Origin: Nymphaea colorata
Lineage: Eukaryota > Streptophyta > Magnoliopsida > Nymphaeales > Nymphaeaceae
NCBI RefSeq assembly: GCF_008831285.2
Contig: NC_045138.2
Coordinates: forward strand, 26,445,934 to 26,509,933
Direction: 5' to 3'
Length of the DNA: 64,000 nt
Below, in pieces: positions 13,101-24,383 of the stretch. Position 1 is the first letter of the stretch. The number at the start of each line of letters is the position of its first letter. The notes beneath the pieces were generated by a model. It was not told where the DNA came from, made no database searches, and saw only the letters and a list, made by a program, of their open reading frames with translations. Position numbers and translations under genes: made by a program.

Positions 13101-16100
13101 TCTGTCATGAACCAGTGCCCCGTATCTGATCCATCTTGAGGAAAGTTTGTATAGGTTAGCTCCATCATCTCTGTGCATAAACTCTGAGTTCACAAATGCT
13201 CCATCTACCAGCCTGGTTGGAAATGCAATAGCACACGACCACTGCATAACTATTAGGTGTTTTTACATCATATTGGTGTTAGAGGTCTGTGTTTTGATTG
13301 CTCAGGTCTACATAGGATTTATGGTTGTGTCACTGATTTCGCATTCAACATGAAAAATTCTATGTAAGTACTTTCCAATTAAACAGAATAAAGAGCTTTG
13401 GAGAATTTTTACAAAAAAGATACTTGTTATAACATTTATATGGGGTGATGATGGTATTTCCAACAATGACTGGCGATTTCCAGAGTCAGCAGCCATCTTT
13501 ACCACAAAAGTTAGATGCACATCCACATATTTGAAAATCTGCAGACAGATCAATCAGATCTTCTGATTCCCTTGAAGAACATGGTCAGACACTTTATCTT
13601 TCTCCATTTCTCTTGTAATGGTAAGGCTCAAGTATCTGGATGACAAAGCATTTGGATGACAGAAGAAAGTTAGTTCAGGTTCAAACAATACTCATAATGT
13701 TAGTATCCTAATTACCAAAATGTTCTGTTGAGAATTTCATATACGAAGAGGTCGACTTAGAAATAAGCTTGGAAAAATGGTGTAACAATCAGGTCTACAA
13801 CTGGCCTGAGCACCCAGTGTGGCAGATCCAAACCCACTCCATCCCCATGGTTCAAACAAGAAATAGCTACGAACCTGGATACTAGGTGGTATGAGAATAA
13901 GGTGTATATTGCCCCTACACAGGGGCTGTTATGAAGATTTTTCAACCTTTGGTTATATGAGCAGAGAGTCCCTAGAGCATTTTGTCATGACAGCCTTTTG
14001 TACTAGTGACACCACCATGGTTGGTGATGAAACTATTTGCTGAATAACCTAAGTACAAAGGCGAGCTGCTCCAACTTTCTAAGTCTCGATCCAAACATAA
14101 TCTCAGATTTTCACAGATAGCTTGTCTTAATTTCTCCACGGGCAAAAAATATTTACACCAACTTATATTTCCTCCAAAGATTGGCAGAAGGGAACTCCAA
14201 TCAGATAGCTTTTAACAAAGCTCGTATAAATATCGCTGGACATGCAAACCTACCTGAAACATGAAATTACTTCTAGGTTAAGTAGATCTAGTGTCATTTT
14301 CCAATCAGTCACAGATTATGATATTTATGTTGCTGTTCTACCCAAATCTGCTACAAGGATGACAGTTGCTCCTAAACTGGCCATCGAAGAACTAAGAGTG
14401 CCTTAACATTTTTGAGATAAGCAAACACCTAGAATAATATTAAATGCATTGCATTTCCCCCTCCAAAGAATTGCTATGATGGTAACCAACAGATACTCAT
14501 AAGAACGGTATGGCAACCTACAGCTAAAACAGAAAACAACAAAAAAGGCATTGTAAGTGAGCTGATGAGAAGTCGATGCACCATCCACAGGTTCAGCCAC
14601 ACCAACAAGAAGTTTTCAGGGAACCAAATTGGAAGCAGGCATTTGCTTAAGGATCTTGGGTCCAATTCTCAATTGGTATCTAAATGGATGAGGAAGAATC
14701 AGGCAGAACAATCATCTGATTCACAAATGACTAACTCCCAACACCTTCCTGCTGAACTTGGAAGATCTTCAATAACAAATAATAAATAAAAGTTGGATTT
14801 AATAATGAACCATCAGAAATAGGCTACTCCCACCTAATTGTTCAGTTTGTGTCTTGGACTTTCAGACCATCTCCAAATCAAAAATGCAAGGGAAGCAGTT
14901 TGTACTTGTAGCAGATGTGGAAGATCCGTGAACCGTGAACAATAATAAAATCAAAATAAGTAAAGCTAGCAAGAAAGTGGTTTCTAATTGGGATGTTTTG
15001 TCCATTAGTGACACTGTTTCTAAAATAGAAAATACTTAGTGGTGTCAAAAGAGGACCAGTTACGAAAGGACAGAAACAGAGCTAGTTTAGAAGATAGCCA
15101 TAGTAGACATTCATTGATCCATCTCTATAAGATTCTAAGCAAAGAGCCTGTACAACCTGCAACCCTCTTCTACAAGAACACTTTTTAAATCCTAGAACAA
15201 GAAATCCACTAAAGTTAATCAGCATTATCAGAACACTTAACAAAGAAAGAAGTAAAAATTGACAACAGTGAGAAAGTATCGACAGATCAGTGAAAAAGGG
15301 CAATGAGGACAGGTAAAGAAGAAAGCAAGCACCTGTGAACAGCTTAAATGCTGTAGGAACACTTCGTCTCTCAGAAACCCAAAATACATCGCTTTTTTGG
15401 GTCATGTAGAGCCCTGGATCAATGATAATAGGTTTGGCCCTTTGAAACCTATAAACCAAAGATCCCAGGAATCAGAGAAGCACAACAGAGCAAGTGAGAT
15501 AGAGAGTAATAAAGCTCCTATTTTTCAGCAAACTCGAAAAAGGGAGAAGGAAGAAGAACGTCGAAGACTTACTCTTTCCAACCAATGTCGCTTGTATGCT
15601 CGATGAAATTCAAGCCTCTAGGAATGTCTGTCAGTGTATGTAGAAGATCTTCGCGAGAAACAGAAAATTCGCCATCCCAATCAAGCAGCAAAAGAAGATA
15701 GTCACAGATATTTGTCAATCACCACGAATCGAATCAAAAGAACTAAAAAAAAAAAAACAAGGGAAGAAGAGAAAAAATAGCACATTACTCCCTCCTTGTT
15801 CCCAAAAATGAAGAGGGAAAGCACAAGATAGATTCAAGAAAAAAAGGGAAAAGGGACCACAAGATTAGAGAATTATGGAGAACTAAGGTGAAGAAATCCT
15901 CCCCACAAAAAAAAAAATCATAGAGAAAATAAACACACACAAAATCCCACAATCTCTAAGAAAAATGAGAATGGCAGCAAATGAAGAATTGGAAGCAAAT
16001 TAAACAGGAAGCTCATAAAAGAGAATCTAAAGAAAGAAGCGCAGAGAAGAGTACCATCTTGGGTAATGAGGGGGTAATCGGACGCACTGAGATTGATGAA

Positions 16101-16661
16101 CCAATCCCAATCGCCGCTCTTCTTGAGGAGGATGGCAACGGCATGGAGGGTGTTGGCGACCATGGTGGGGCCTCTGTAGGTGACCAAATTTGCCTTCGTA
16201 ACCGCGTAAACGTTCCCGATCTTGGCGTAAACCGGGTGATTCCTGACGTACTGAATGAACCCCAGCCTCTCGTCCATTGGCGCCTCCAGGTCGAGGTGGA
16301 CGACGTACTCGTTAATCGGATGGTAGAGAGCTTCCAGCGTCCTCTTCAAGGCCTCTCCATCCCCGACCGACCCCGAGATCAGGTACGCGATCCTGGGGAC
16401 TCGAACGCCACCAGCGCCACTGGAACCATATGAAGAAGTAGAAGCTGGCGAAGGGCGTGAGGAGGAGGCGGAGAGCTTGGCCTCCACGAAGACGGGCTTA
16501 TTGTCGGAGCTCCGCCCTCCGAAGAAGGGCAACGACGAAGCGGCGCCGGACGTCATGATGAAAAGCAGGAGGAGGGAGACGAAGGAGACGACGCCCAGCA
16601 TCAGCATCCATTTCTTCTCCATGTACATCATTCTCAAATTTAACCACATAAGATTTTTCAT
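10116..16661 (-). CDS. GT14 beta-glucuronosyltransferase-like (GlcAT14 type)
   Basis: Golgi type II membrane glycosyltransferase of CAZy family 14; plant members add glucuronic acid to type II arabinogalactan of arabinogalactan proteins. Exons: 16055-16661, 15573-15648, 15333-15448, 10116-10630, giving 437 residues. All junctions are GT-AG and in phase. A short cytosolic N-terminus is followed by a membrane anchor (about 18-37), a Ser-rich stem and the catalytic domain from about 83 (PRIAYLISGS). Family blocks seen: HLDLEAP, WDWFINLSASDYPL (185-198), GWKEFQRAKPIIIDPGLY, RRSVPTAFKLFTGSAW, WGWDNLPRTVLMYYANF and SSPEGYFHTVICN. The C-terminus ends with a Cys-rich GGWCAGE region. Intron 3 is 4.7 kb, while introns 1 and 2 are 406 and 124 bp. 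Which GlcAT14 paralogue (A, B or C) is not resolved. Confidence 0.93.
10631..15332 (-). other. 4.7-kb intron 3 of the GT14 gene
   Basis: Non-coding by frame and content. It joins exon 3 (phase 1, ACA G) to exon 4 (GA TCT) to give the conserved FTGSAW. It holds a diverged duplication at 11976-12180. I see no transposon ORF or nested gene; the short ORFs on both strands have no recognisable family. Confidence 0.8.
11976..12180. repeat. Diverged tandem duplication, 101-bp period, in GT14 intron 3
   Basis: CAAGTATCTTCACAA recurs at 11976 and 12077. The following segments (GGGATTGTTAA, TCTACCA, CCAAGAGAAA, CAGTTTACTT, TTCAGGTAGT) match in order, with scattered substitutions and small indels. Confidence 0.8.
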
Positions 16662-16701
16662 CCTCTCCCCCTGTCTTCTCTCCCCCTCTCTTTTCTTTAA
16701 T

Positions 16702-16725
16702 GGAGAGAGAGAGAAAGAGAGAGAG
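16702..16725. repeat. GA-rich tract in GT14 5'UTR region
   Basis: Imperfect (GA)n run just upstream of the GT14 start. It reads as CT-rich on the coding strand, as is common in plant 5'UTRs. Confidence 0.7.
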
Positions 16726-16914
16726 GATGGGTTCTCTAAGAATACAGGCTAGAAAAGATTGGTTAAACGGCAAAGGTGATGACGACGAAGCAGAAAGAAG
16801 ATTGTGGTGCAATATGGTTGGTTGGTGGGTGAAAGAAAATAGAGGGAGAGGAAAGGAGGGAGGGAGAGAGAGAGGGAAAGAGAGAGAAGGGTGCCCGCCA
16901 TGACCCTGTGTTGC

Positions 16915-16922
16915 TATTTATA
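16915..16922 (-). promoter_or_regulatory. TATA box of GT14 gene
   Basis: TATAAATA on the minus strand, about 255 bp upstream of the ATG at 16661, allowing a CT-rich 5'UTR of about 220 nt. Confidence 0.5.
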
Positions 16923-18360
16923 AGACCTTACTATTCTTTGCTCATTGAATTTTTGGGGGTTGAGATTCCGAATCACAGGCCAGTTCCTGTTAGGGGACAT
17001 TCTTGGTGTGAATTCTCATTTTCTTTTAATGAAATCCATACTTTGCTTCCTCCAAAACGAGAAGATCGCCCACTGCACTCTGTTCGGAATCGATTGATTA
17101 GAAACGATGACCCGCAGACGGTCAATTAAGATGCAGTCATGCATGTGAAAATAAATTCTAAACTACGCCCCAGTTGCTTCTCTTCTGAACTCATGGATCT
17201 TGGAACAGAAACAGAACGAATTTTTAAAACTGCATCGCTTCTTCGAGCATTCTAAAGTCCATCTGGATCAGAAATGGAAATGAATTTTAAATTGTACAGA
17301 GCCATTTGCTTCTTATGATGGATCTCAAAGGCATACATGAGAGGAGTGGGCAACTGGGGGAGATTAAGAGACGCTTGGATCTGGTCTGGCCCGTGTTTGA
17401 CATCTACATTGAATTCATACCTACCTGATTTTTCTTAATTTTAAAAGTGGGGTAATCCTTGGCTGCCATGCAGCAGTCATGGTTCCATTCCCATTTCCAT
17501 GGGCCTTGGTTTTTCAAGGAACTAGAAGCCACGTATGTATAAAATGGAGTCCACTAAGTGTTTTGAGAACTTGGCTATATATATATATATGTGTGTGTGT
17601 TTTTTACACGAACGGATTCAAATCCTACCATTTACTATATACAATTTTATCATATATTCATACATCTGAATTTGGATTTGAATGCCAATGAGGAAAAGTC
17701 AGTACACTGTGTTCGAATCCCAAACAAATCTAAGACTGCCTTGTTTTTCAGATTCATATCCAGACAAAATTTTGACATGTTAAGAACTGACTTTTTAAAT
17801 ATATATATATTTGTATTTAAATCTGAATTTATATTTGTCTAAAATTGAATCTGAAATTGAATCTAATCGGATGTCATTTCTTAAATTCATATCCAATATG
17901 ATCTATGATTGATTTCAATATTAAAATTTTCTATAAATGTATTTATATATATACACGATTGCCAAGATAACTACGAAAATGTTGATGTTTTGTATATGGT
18001 ATTAAAATAAATACAGCTTCTATGTTTGTACCTACTAACCTCGAACATGCACAATTTTTCTATGCATTGAAAGATAAATAACTTACGATTCTTTACTGGA
18101 ATTTCAGCAATAAGATTTGCAGGCATTTGAGATTTTAGTTTTTTTTTTTCTTTTTCCATACTGATTCTGAATTTCGATGTATTTAGATTATTCAAATCTG
18201 GAACAGTTTAACATAGTTCGAGAAGGCAATCTGAAGGCCGTTCATTCTTAAATTCATAAATAAAGTTCCATGCAGGAATTTTTTTGTAAACAGACGCGTT
18301 CTACAAGTGGCCCATATTTATTCACCGTTTGGCCAACATTAGAAAAATAGTACACCTTCC

Positions 18361-18514
18361 TCAGCTTTTTAAAAATTTTAAATTTTACTTGTAAATTTTA
18401 AAATTTTTAATTTAATATATATACAAATTTTGAAAAATTATATTTGGGTCACTGTTAAAGTTTTGAAACTAAAATTCAACCCTAGTAACCAAAAAAATCT
18501 TGGCTTCATCCCTG
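18361..18514 (+). mobile_element. Diverged hAT-type MITE relic
   Basis: The AT-rich body ends in GGCTTCATCCCTG, resembling the right end of the better-preserved element at 24192-24383 (with an aligned GAAACT block inside). The left end is not preserved, so this is a truncated or eroded copy. Confidence 0.4.
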
Positions 18515-19104
18515 CTCCAAGCATAACATTCGTAAAACTCTAATGGTCGGCTTGATTCTCGTTGATGCTATTCTTCAAAACTACAAATCGTGAATAAACT
18601 ACACTTTAATTGACAAGTATGTTGCGCTCATATCAATTCTCAAAATAATTCTGAACCCAAAAGCAGGAGAAAAGAACGAAGTAATTCGGTTATTTTTTTC
18701 AATTTTTTAACAAAAGTTGGATTTTTTTATAAATAAAATAAAGCTAACGAAAGCCTTAGAAATGTGATTCAGGGATAAAAGGTAAATATTGAAGAAAAAT
18801 TAGAATAATATTTTTTGTTTTCCAAATAAATGAAAAATCCAATTCAAACCCTTATTTAACGGTTTTTATATTACAAAAATGAAACACCTGTAACAAAAGT
18901 GGATTTTTAATTAGTTGTACGCCAAACGTTGGCTATTAGTTAAATTATGTCCTCGTCTACTAAAGCAAAACCGGCCCCGTATAGGCTTTTTTAAATTAAT
19001 TTCATGTCATGTTGTTTTTTTTGTTAATGCACTCATCAATATGAGCTGCATGGCCCGACAAGCTCTATTTGCCTCGTATCAGTACATGAGGCGAGCTGAA
19101 TTAA

Positions 19105-19236
19105 AGTTTCAAAATTTTGAATAGGACCGAAATATCATTTTCTAAAATTTTTATACATAAGAAATGAATTTTTTTAAAATATACATGTAAATTTTAAAAA
19201 AAATTGAGATGGGGTCAGGACCCATGCCTTCGCCCC
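19105..19236 (-). mobile_element. Diverged hAT-type MITE relic, inverted
   Basis: Reads as the reverse of the 24192 element: an AGTTTC-containing block, an AT-rich body, then TGAGATGGGGTCAGGACCCA and CCTTCGCCCCTA at the end. No clear flanking duplication is visible. Confidence 0.4.
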
Positions 19237-19754
19237 TACGTAGCTGATTTTTTTTTTATCAAAACTACATCAAGCCCTATATCACAGCCATACCATTAAC
19301 TGATATGGGCCTACTGATATTTTAAGCGAACATGAGGAAACCCACTACTCGAGTGAAAAGCCGAAACTTTTTTCCCTGTCTTTAGAGTATAAAGTTGTTT
19401 TAAAACCTGGATGATCATATAATGCATCTTTCAACTCAAATATCAAGCATACAATCATTTGCAATTCAAAGGACTAACACCTACAAAAAACCGACTAAAG
19501 ATGCATCAATAAGATGTCGTTCAGGTCCACCAACTATACTATGCCCCACCAATATTAACACCGTTTGGTGGTGGACAAATCAATATCTTGTGAATCAAAT
19601 TCCCATATGTTTTTTTTTTCATGTGGATTTTTAAATTATATGTCCTCATTTTAAAAAAATGCATATGGAACAAACATGCATATTGATGTCAAAAATAATG
19701 GTGGCGTCTGTTTGCCATTTTAATTAAGTTGACCTTATATAGTGCACTAACTGG

Positions 19755-19985
19755 GCAGGCCGAGCCCCGGTCAGGCTGATATTATGGTATCGGGTCCGTG
19801 TTCAGCCCGGTTATTAATAAAAAATTATTTTTTAAATCATAAAATATTTTTTTATATAAATTGTATTTTATTATATTATTAAATTTATTTTTAAAAAAAT
19901 ATTTTTTTATATTATCTTGTGCAGGCTTGGATGGGATTTTTCAACCCAAACTAGGCCCCCGCCGGCAGCCCTGCCCGACACCCAC
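19755..19985. repeat. GC/AT mosaic dispersed repeat
   Basis: GC-rich blocks (GGGCAGGCCGAGCCCCGG at left; AGGCCCCCGCCGGCAGCC at right) enclose a very AT-rich core. The composition resembles degenerate dispersed plant elements. A loosely similar GC block sits at about 37595-37670. Class not determined. Confidence 0.35.
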
Positions 19986-20194
19986 CCGTAGTTGCCACCT
20001 TCCCTATGTGTTTTGCTCCTGAAGTTTACCGTGATATTGTTGGAATGAACTACCTTGCCGCTCAATAAACTACACTCCTTTCAGCTAAATGAATTTAATA
20101 TTTCATTGAATTTATAGGAGTGGCAAGAATCGGTAGATCACGTTTTCCTTTCCCCACTTTTTATAATATCTCACCTCAGGATCCTCCTCCTGCG

Positions 20195-20220
20195 TATATA
20201 TATATATATATATATATATA
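20195..20220. repeat. TA microsatellite
   Basis: Uninterrupted (TA)n run of about 13 units. Confidence 0.9.
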
Positions 20221-20710
20221 AGTATATAGACAAATATTATTGTCAAATAAAAGGGAGGAACCCTATGTTTTTTCGATCATAAAATTTTGATACCACAAGC
20301 TTTCTGTCAGCAACAACTTGTAAAATCTGATCATTTAAAAGTGAAAAAATTAATGTTCATTGGTAGGATAGCTGATTCAAATGAGTCAACTAACTTCTAT
20401 TGTTTTGGATCACAACATTCTGATGAACAACTCTCAAGAAATTAAACAAGAAAGCAAATCACGAATAGAAAAAGAACTTTATGGTATTCAGGGGAGGAGG
20501 CACATGCCCTTGATATTTCAAAAATTTTAAATTTTAAAAAAATTACTATTTTCTTATGTCAAAAGTTGAATATTTGCTTACTCTTAAAAACTGAGCAATT
20601 ATTTATTATTTTCTTAAACGTCGTGCCGGTTTTGATTTTTTTTTTTTTTTTTTGCAACTATCAAATCCTTGTAAGCCGACAAATTCATTTCGCATTTCCT
20701 CAAACTAACG

Positions 20711-21490
20711 TAGTGTTTGATTATATTTAATGCACCTGATTTAGAACCATAAATTTTGAAATTTATAAATTAAATATCAAACCATCTTGCACAAAGTGGT
20801 GCTTGAAATGCATCTGATCTTAAAATTAATAAATTTTCAACTTCATATAGTTAAAATCAGGTTCAGCTACTTTTAGTGTTAAGTCATTCTACCGTCACAG
20901 TTGGTGTTTTGTGCATTTCATCTGTAGTGGTGAAATAAAATAACAAATATATTTTTTTTTGCCTTTTTTCATATACCACCGTAAAATTTATCAACTTAAA
21001 CATCTTTAGTCCCAAATATACACTTAAAAATAAGATTAAATTTTAGTATTTTTAATTTCTATTCTACTATCAGGTGGTGTTTGTGCATTTTCCTTTGCAA
21101 CGATGGAATGACATAACAAATAATCTATTTTGCCCTTTTTTATATACCATCGTAAAATTTTTATGAATTTAAGAACACTTAAAAATATAATTAAATCAAC
21201 ATGTGGTGTTTTAAGTGTTTCACATGTGGTGTTTTACGTGTTTCACCTGTGACGATAGAACGACATACTAAATAATATGTCTTATCTTTTTTCATATACC
21301 ATCGTAAAATTTATGAATTTAAGATCTTTAGCTCCCAAATAAACACTTAAAAATAGGATTCAATTTTTTTATTTTTTATTTTTGTAACTGACAAATCCAT
21401 TTTTTTGTTTAGATTCTAATAAAATCTAATACTGATAACGCTGTAAAATCACATCACATGGATTTGTCATTATTAACCAAACACACAATA
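20711..21490. mobile_element. Candidate non-autonomous TIR element
   Basis: The left end has GTGTTTGATTA and the right end TTAACCAAACAC, an approximately 11-bp inverted pair of the kind common in plant MITEs. The interior has no ORF but contains about three diverged tandem units (20899-21375). Target duplication is not obvious, so the boundaries are tentative. Confidence 0.3.
20899..21375. repeat. Three diverged tandem units, ~150-175 bp
   Basis: Units begin near 20901, 21073 and 21201 with (G)TGGTGTTT. They share CATATACCA.CGTAAAATTT, ACACTTAAAAATA and GACATA.. blocks in the same order. Copies are well diverged. Confidence 0.65.
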
Positions 21491-23841
21491 ATAGGGCAAA
21501 ATTAAAGCAACGGAACCAAGCCTCCGATCCCAACGGCGATCAATGAATGAAACATTTATTTGGCTGCCTACAAATTCATGTAACCAAATTAAAGCAGCTC
21601 GGCCGTAATCTTAGCTTTCTTTGGGTAGGCGAGTCACGTGATTTTATGTTTTACATGGAAAAAGTCACGTGACCTTTTCCAGGATCGGAAAAAGAAACTG
21701 CAAAATTAAATTGTTCCACTAGTTGGCCTCATTGATGGAAGAGACAGCACCAGCTGGAACATAATTATTTATTTTACATAATTTATAAAAAAATGTCTTT
21801 TATTTGTTTTTCAATTGCTTGGTTTTTGTTTTTTTTTGTTCAAAGTTGTAAAAAATCGAAAAAAGATGAAGTTTTAGGTTGGGTATATATGGGCCATATC
21901 ATCTGGTATATTCGCCATCACTAAAACCCTTTTTTTGTTTTTAAAAAATTATTTTTTAATAAATTTGTTAAATCGTAAAAAATCAAGCTGTAAAATTGGA
22001 TACAGAATTTATTGGGTTCATATCCATTGATAAATTAAAGAGGTCACATAGATAATAGTTTCAATTTTCAACGATTGCCAGGATATGTAGCAGACTCAGC
22101 AAAGCTACTTGTGAGCTGGTGTGGGCCATTGCCCACACCGACCAACATCAGTCCTTGAAAATGTAGTGCCCCATAAGCACCAAGCTCACTAAGGTAAGTG
22201 TCCTTTTCATAACATTTTCTGGCTCCGCAGCTGAGCAAACCTAGGTATGGTTTCTGATACCTCGCTCATCACATAAAGTGTGGCAGATCTATACCGGTTT
22301 TTGCAGGGCTTGTATTAAGAGGTTTGCCTCGGAATATACGTACTCATATTTTTCCATCAAAAATAGGTATATCATGTCATTTCAAGGTGCTATGTTTTTA
22401 TTTATTATTTATTGTGCCTACCATATGCCATTTAATGCGAGTGTCCCGCTTGTTATTATTTGCAGCCCAAATGAATAACACATCTCACAGTGACAATGGA
22501 GTTCCTGTTATCAGTCGGGTTTAAGTGACTGAAGTGCCTATTTAAAGAAAAATATATATATGATTGCTGCATTAAGGAAGTTACATTTTCAAAGAGGTAT
22601 GGAGAACAATTCTTCGTTCAAAATATACATTTTCTTCACCATAAACATCAACCTCATCTTTATGGGTAAATGTTGGGTGGCTATCCCTCTCTCTGTTGGA
22701 TGAAACTTGTTATTGAAAAACTGTTCTGAATCAAAGTGGGTAAATGTCCACTTTTTTAACAATGTCAGGGTGAGTGCGACAGACCTGCTACCCAGAGAGA
22801 GTCAAAATTCCTACCTAACCTCTCATCCCCATAGGGAATAGGTTATGTCACACGGACCCTTCAGAAAAGGGGGCCGAACCCCTGTCGACATGACGATGGT
22901 GCTGGAGCTGCTTCGATACGCACCCCAACCACATCATTTCTTAGGCAAGTTCAAAATATTTTTCATTTTTATTCTTCTCTCTGTCTATTTCTTTCTTTAT
23001 GTATAGTAATAAAAGTAAAAAGAAAGGCAGATTAAGGTAAGAACATGCTAAAATTATATATATTATGAACACATATATTTATATATATGAAATAAATATA
23101 TCACATATATACACCCTCGCCGCACCCTCGCACCTGAATGTTTTGGGATATGTCACACCGGCACCCGCAACCGCACTTGCACCCGTACCATGCGCTCATG
23201 TGACATAGAGCATAGGGCTTGCATTTGGTGTCTCGGAGTGTCACCTCTGCTACGTTTACTAAGTTGAGACTAATTGAGGTTAATCGGACATTCTCTAATC
23301 GGATTTTCAGTTGGAAGTGGACCTTATTATCTAAGGTAAACCTATGAGTGACTTGCTTAAAATCCAACCTTTACATTTGGATTTCTAATCGAATCTTTGG
23401 GTCCACAAATTCCCAATCAAAATGCAAAACCATATACCAAGTTTGAGTCTGATTGTTAATTCAATCCTGTTTTGCCTACCAAACAGGACTAAATGGATTT
23501 GAACATGGAATGTCAATGGAATAGATTCGCTCTTCCTATCCTACGATATTCCTTCTAGAATGAGTTTGGCTTCAAGAAATTCAATCCTACTCCGATTCAT
23601 GGTCCAAAGTCATTTAAGTTGAACAGATCCATATAAGAGTCTAATCAATCAGATTGGACCTTCTAAACTGATTCACATCAATAATGAGGCTTCCCATAGA
23701 ACTATGACCAAAATCCTTGGATTTGCAGATCTGACTTCAGATCCAATGAGAGATAGAATAAGTTATACTTCTTAACTTTTTGTTGGATTATGGTGAATGT
23801 ATGGTAGCATCCCTTGATTGCTAAGAAAGGAACATCCATCC

Positions 23842-23848
23842 TTATATA
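23842..23848 (+). promoter_or_regulatory. TATA-like motif upstream of a short ORF
   Basis: TATATAT within CCTTATATATGCC, about 85 bp upstream of an ATG in good plant context at 23930. Only suggestive, since the region is AT-rich. Confidence 0.3.
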
Positions 23849-23929
23849 TGCCTACCTTCATTATCAAGGAAAGCAAATTCACTGTCTTCCTTGTTCAACA
23901 CAAGTAACCAAACAGAAAAAACAAAGCAC

Positions 23930-24034
23930 ATGGCGGATTCCAAAGACGATACATGTTCTACATTTCTTCATCTTTTGGGTTACTGCCAACCTTTCTTGTC
24001 ACAGGAAGTTCGAACCTTGTTCAACAGCAGCTGA
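23930..24034 (+). CDS. Candidate short ORF / possible first exon, 34 residues
   Basis: An ATG in the context GCACATGGCG starts a 34-residue frame beginning MADSKDDTCSTFLHLLGY and ending at TGA 24034. A TATA-like element lies about 85 bp upstream, and the leader between them is A/C-rich like a plant 5'UTR. I recognise no family. It may be a real small gene, the first exon of a decayed gene, or chance. A hAT-type MITE is inserted about 160 bp downstream. Confidence 0.2.
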   Translation: MADSKDDTCSTFLHLLGYCQPFLSQEVRTLFNSS

Positions 24035-24191
24035 AGCACTTGTATCAGAGAATCTGCCAAATCATATATTCAAAGGAATCTGAGATCCCTCACTGTTTGT
24101 TCCTGTGATCAACGGTCACCACTATAAGAATTGTTATGTATTTCTCAGCGGCACCCACTGCTTGTCTTGAGAAAGTTTCTACCAAACTGAG

Positions 24192-24383
24192 CGGGGGCGA
24201 AACCAGGGTAGGGCCCACAAGGGCCATGGCCCTACCTCAAAAAAAAAAAAAATTATATGTAAGTTTTTTAAAAAATTCACTTGTTATATACAAAAATGTT
24301 GAGAAATGATATTTCAGCCCATGTCGAAATTTAGAAACTTTACTTCGCCCTCCCTCCCTCATGAAAAATTTCTAGCTCCCCTG
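24192..24383 (+). mobile_element. hAT-type MITE with 8-bp target duplication
   Basis: The 192-bp insert is flanked by perfect 8-bp direct repeats AAACTGAG at 24184-24191 and 24384-24391. The left end is CGGGGGCGAAACCAGG and the right end AATTTCTAGCTCCCCTG. The ends are imperfect inverted repeats of the CAGGGGCGGAGCC type known from abundant plant MITEs, and 8-bp duplications are the hallmark of hAT transposition. There is no ORF inside; an A-run and AT-rich core fill the middle. Confidence 0.7.

Larger units (their letters stand above)
16923..23838. other. Gene-poor, AT-rich region with repeat remnants
   Basis: No gene supported. It contains TA/TG microsatellites (about 17573-17600, 20195-20220), diverged copies of a hAT-type MITE (18361-18514, 19105-19236, start of one at 20489), a GC/AT mosaic dispersed repeat (about 19755-19985) and a candidate terminal-repeat element with internal tandem units (20711-21490). 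A 9-bp perfect stem lies at 22118-22139. Short ORFs here are chance. Confidence 0.6.

Noticed and set aside
15918-16054. C-terminal extension of GT14 exon 1
   Set aside because: Reads into intron 1 after the donor GATG|GTACTC; the spliced product restores ITQDDLLHT.
21632-21674. Two CACGTG (G-box) motifs
   Set aside because: Sequence is clear, but no gene start is within several kb, so no regulatory role can be argued.
22118-22139. Perfect 9-bp stem with 4-nt loop
   Set aside because: Too short to separate from chance; no terminator or RNA gene context in a plant nuclear region.
22750-23220. Possible retrotransposon fragment (GC-rich blocks with CACCCGCACC-like runs)
   Set aside because: Short blocks resemble dispersed plant repeats, but no LTR pair, primer-binding site or coding domain is visible, so no element is called.
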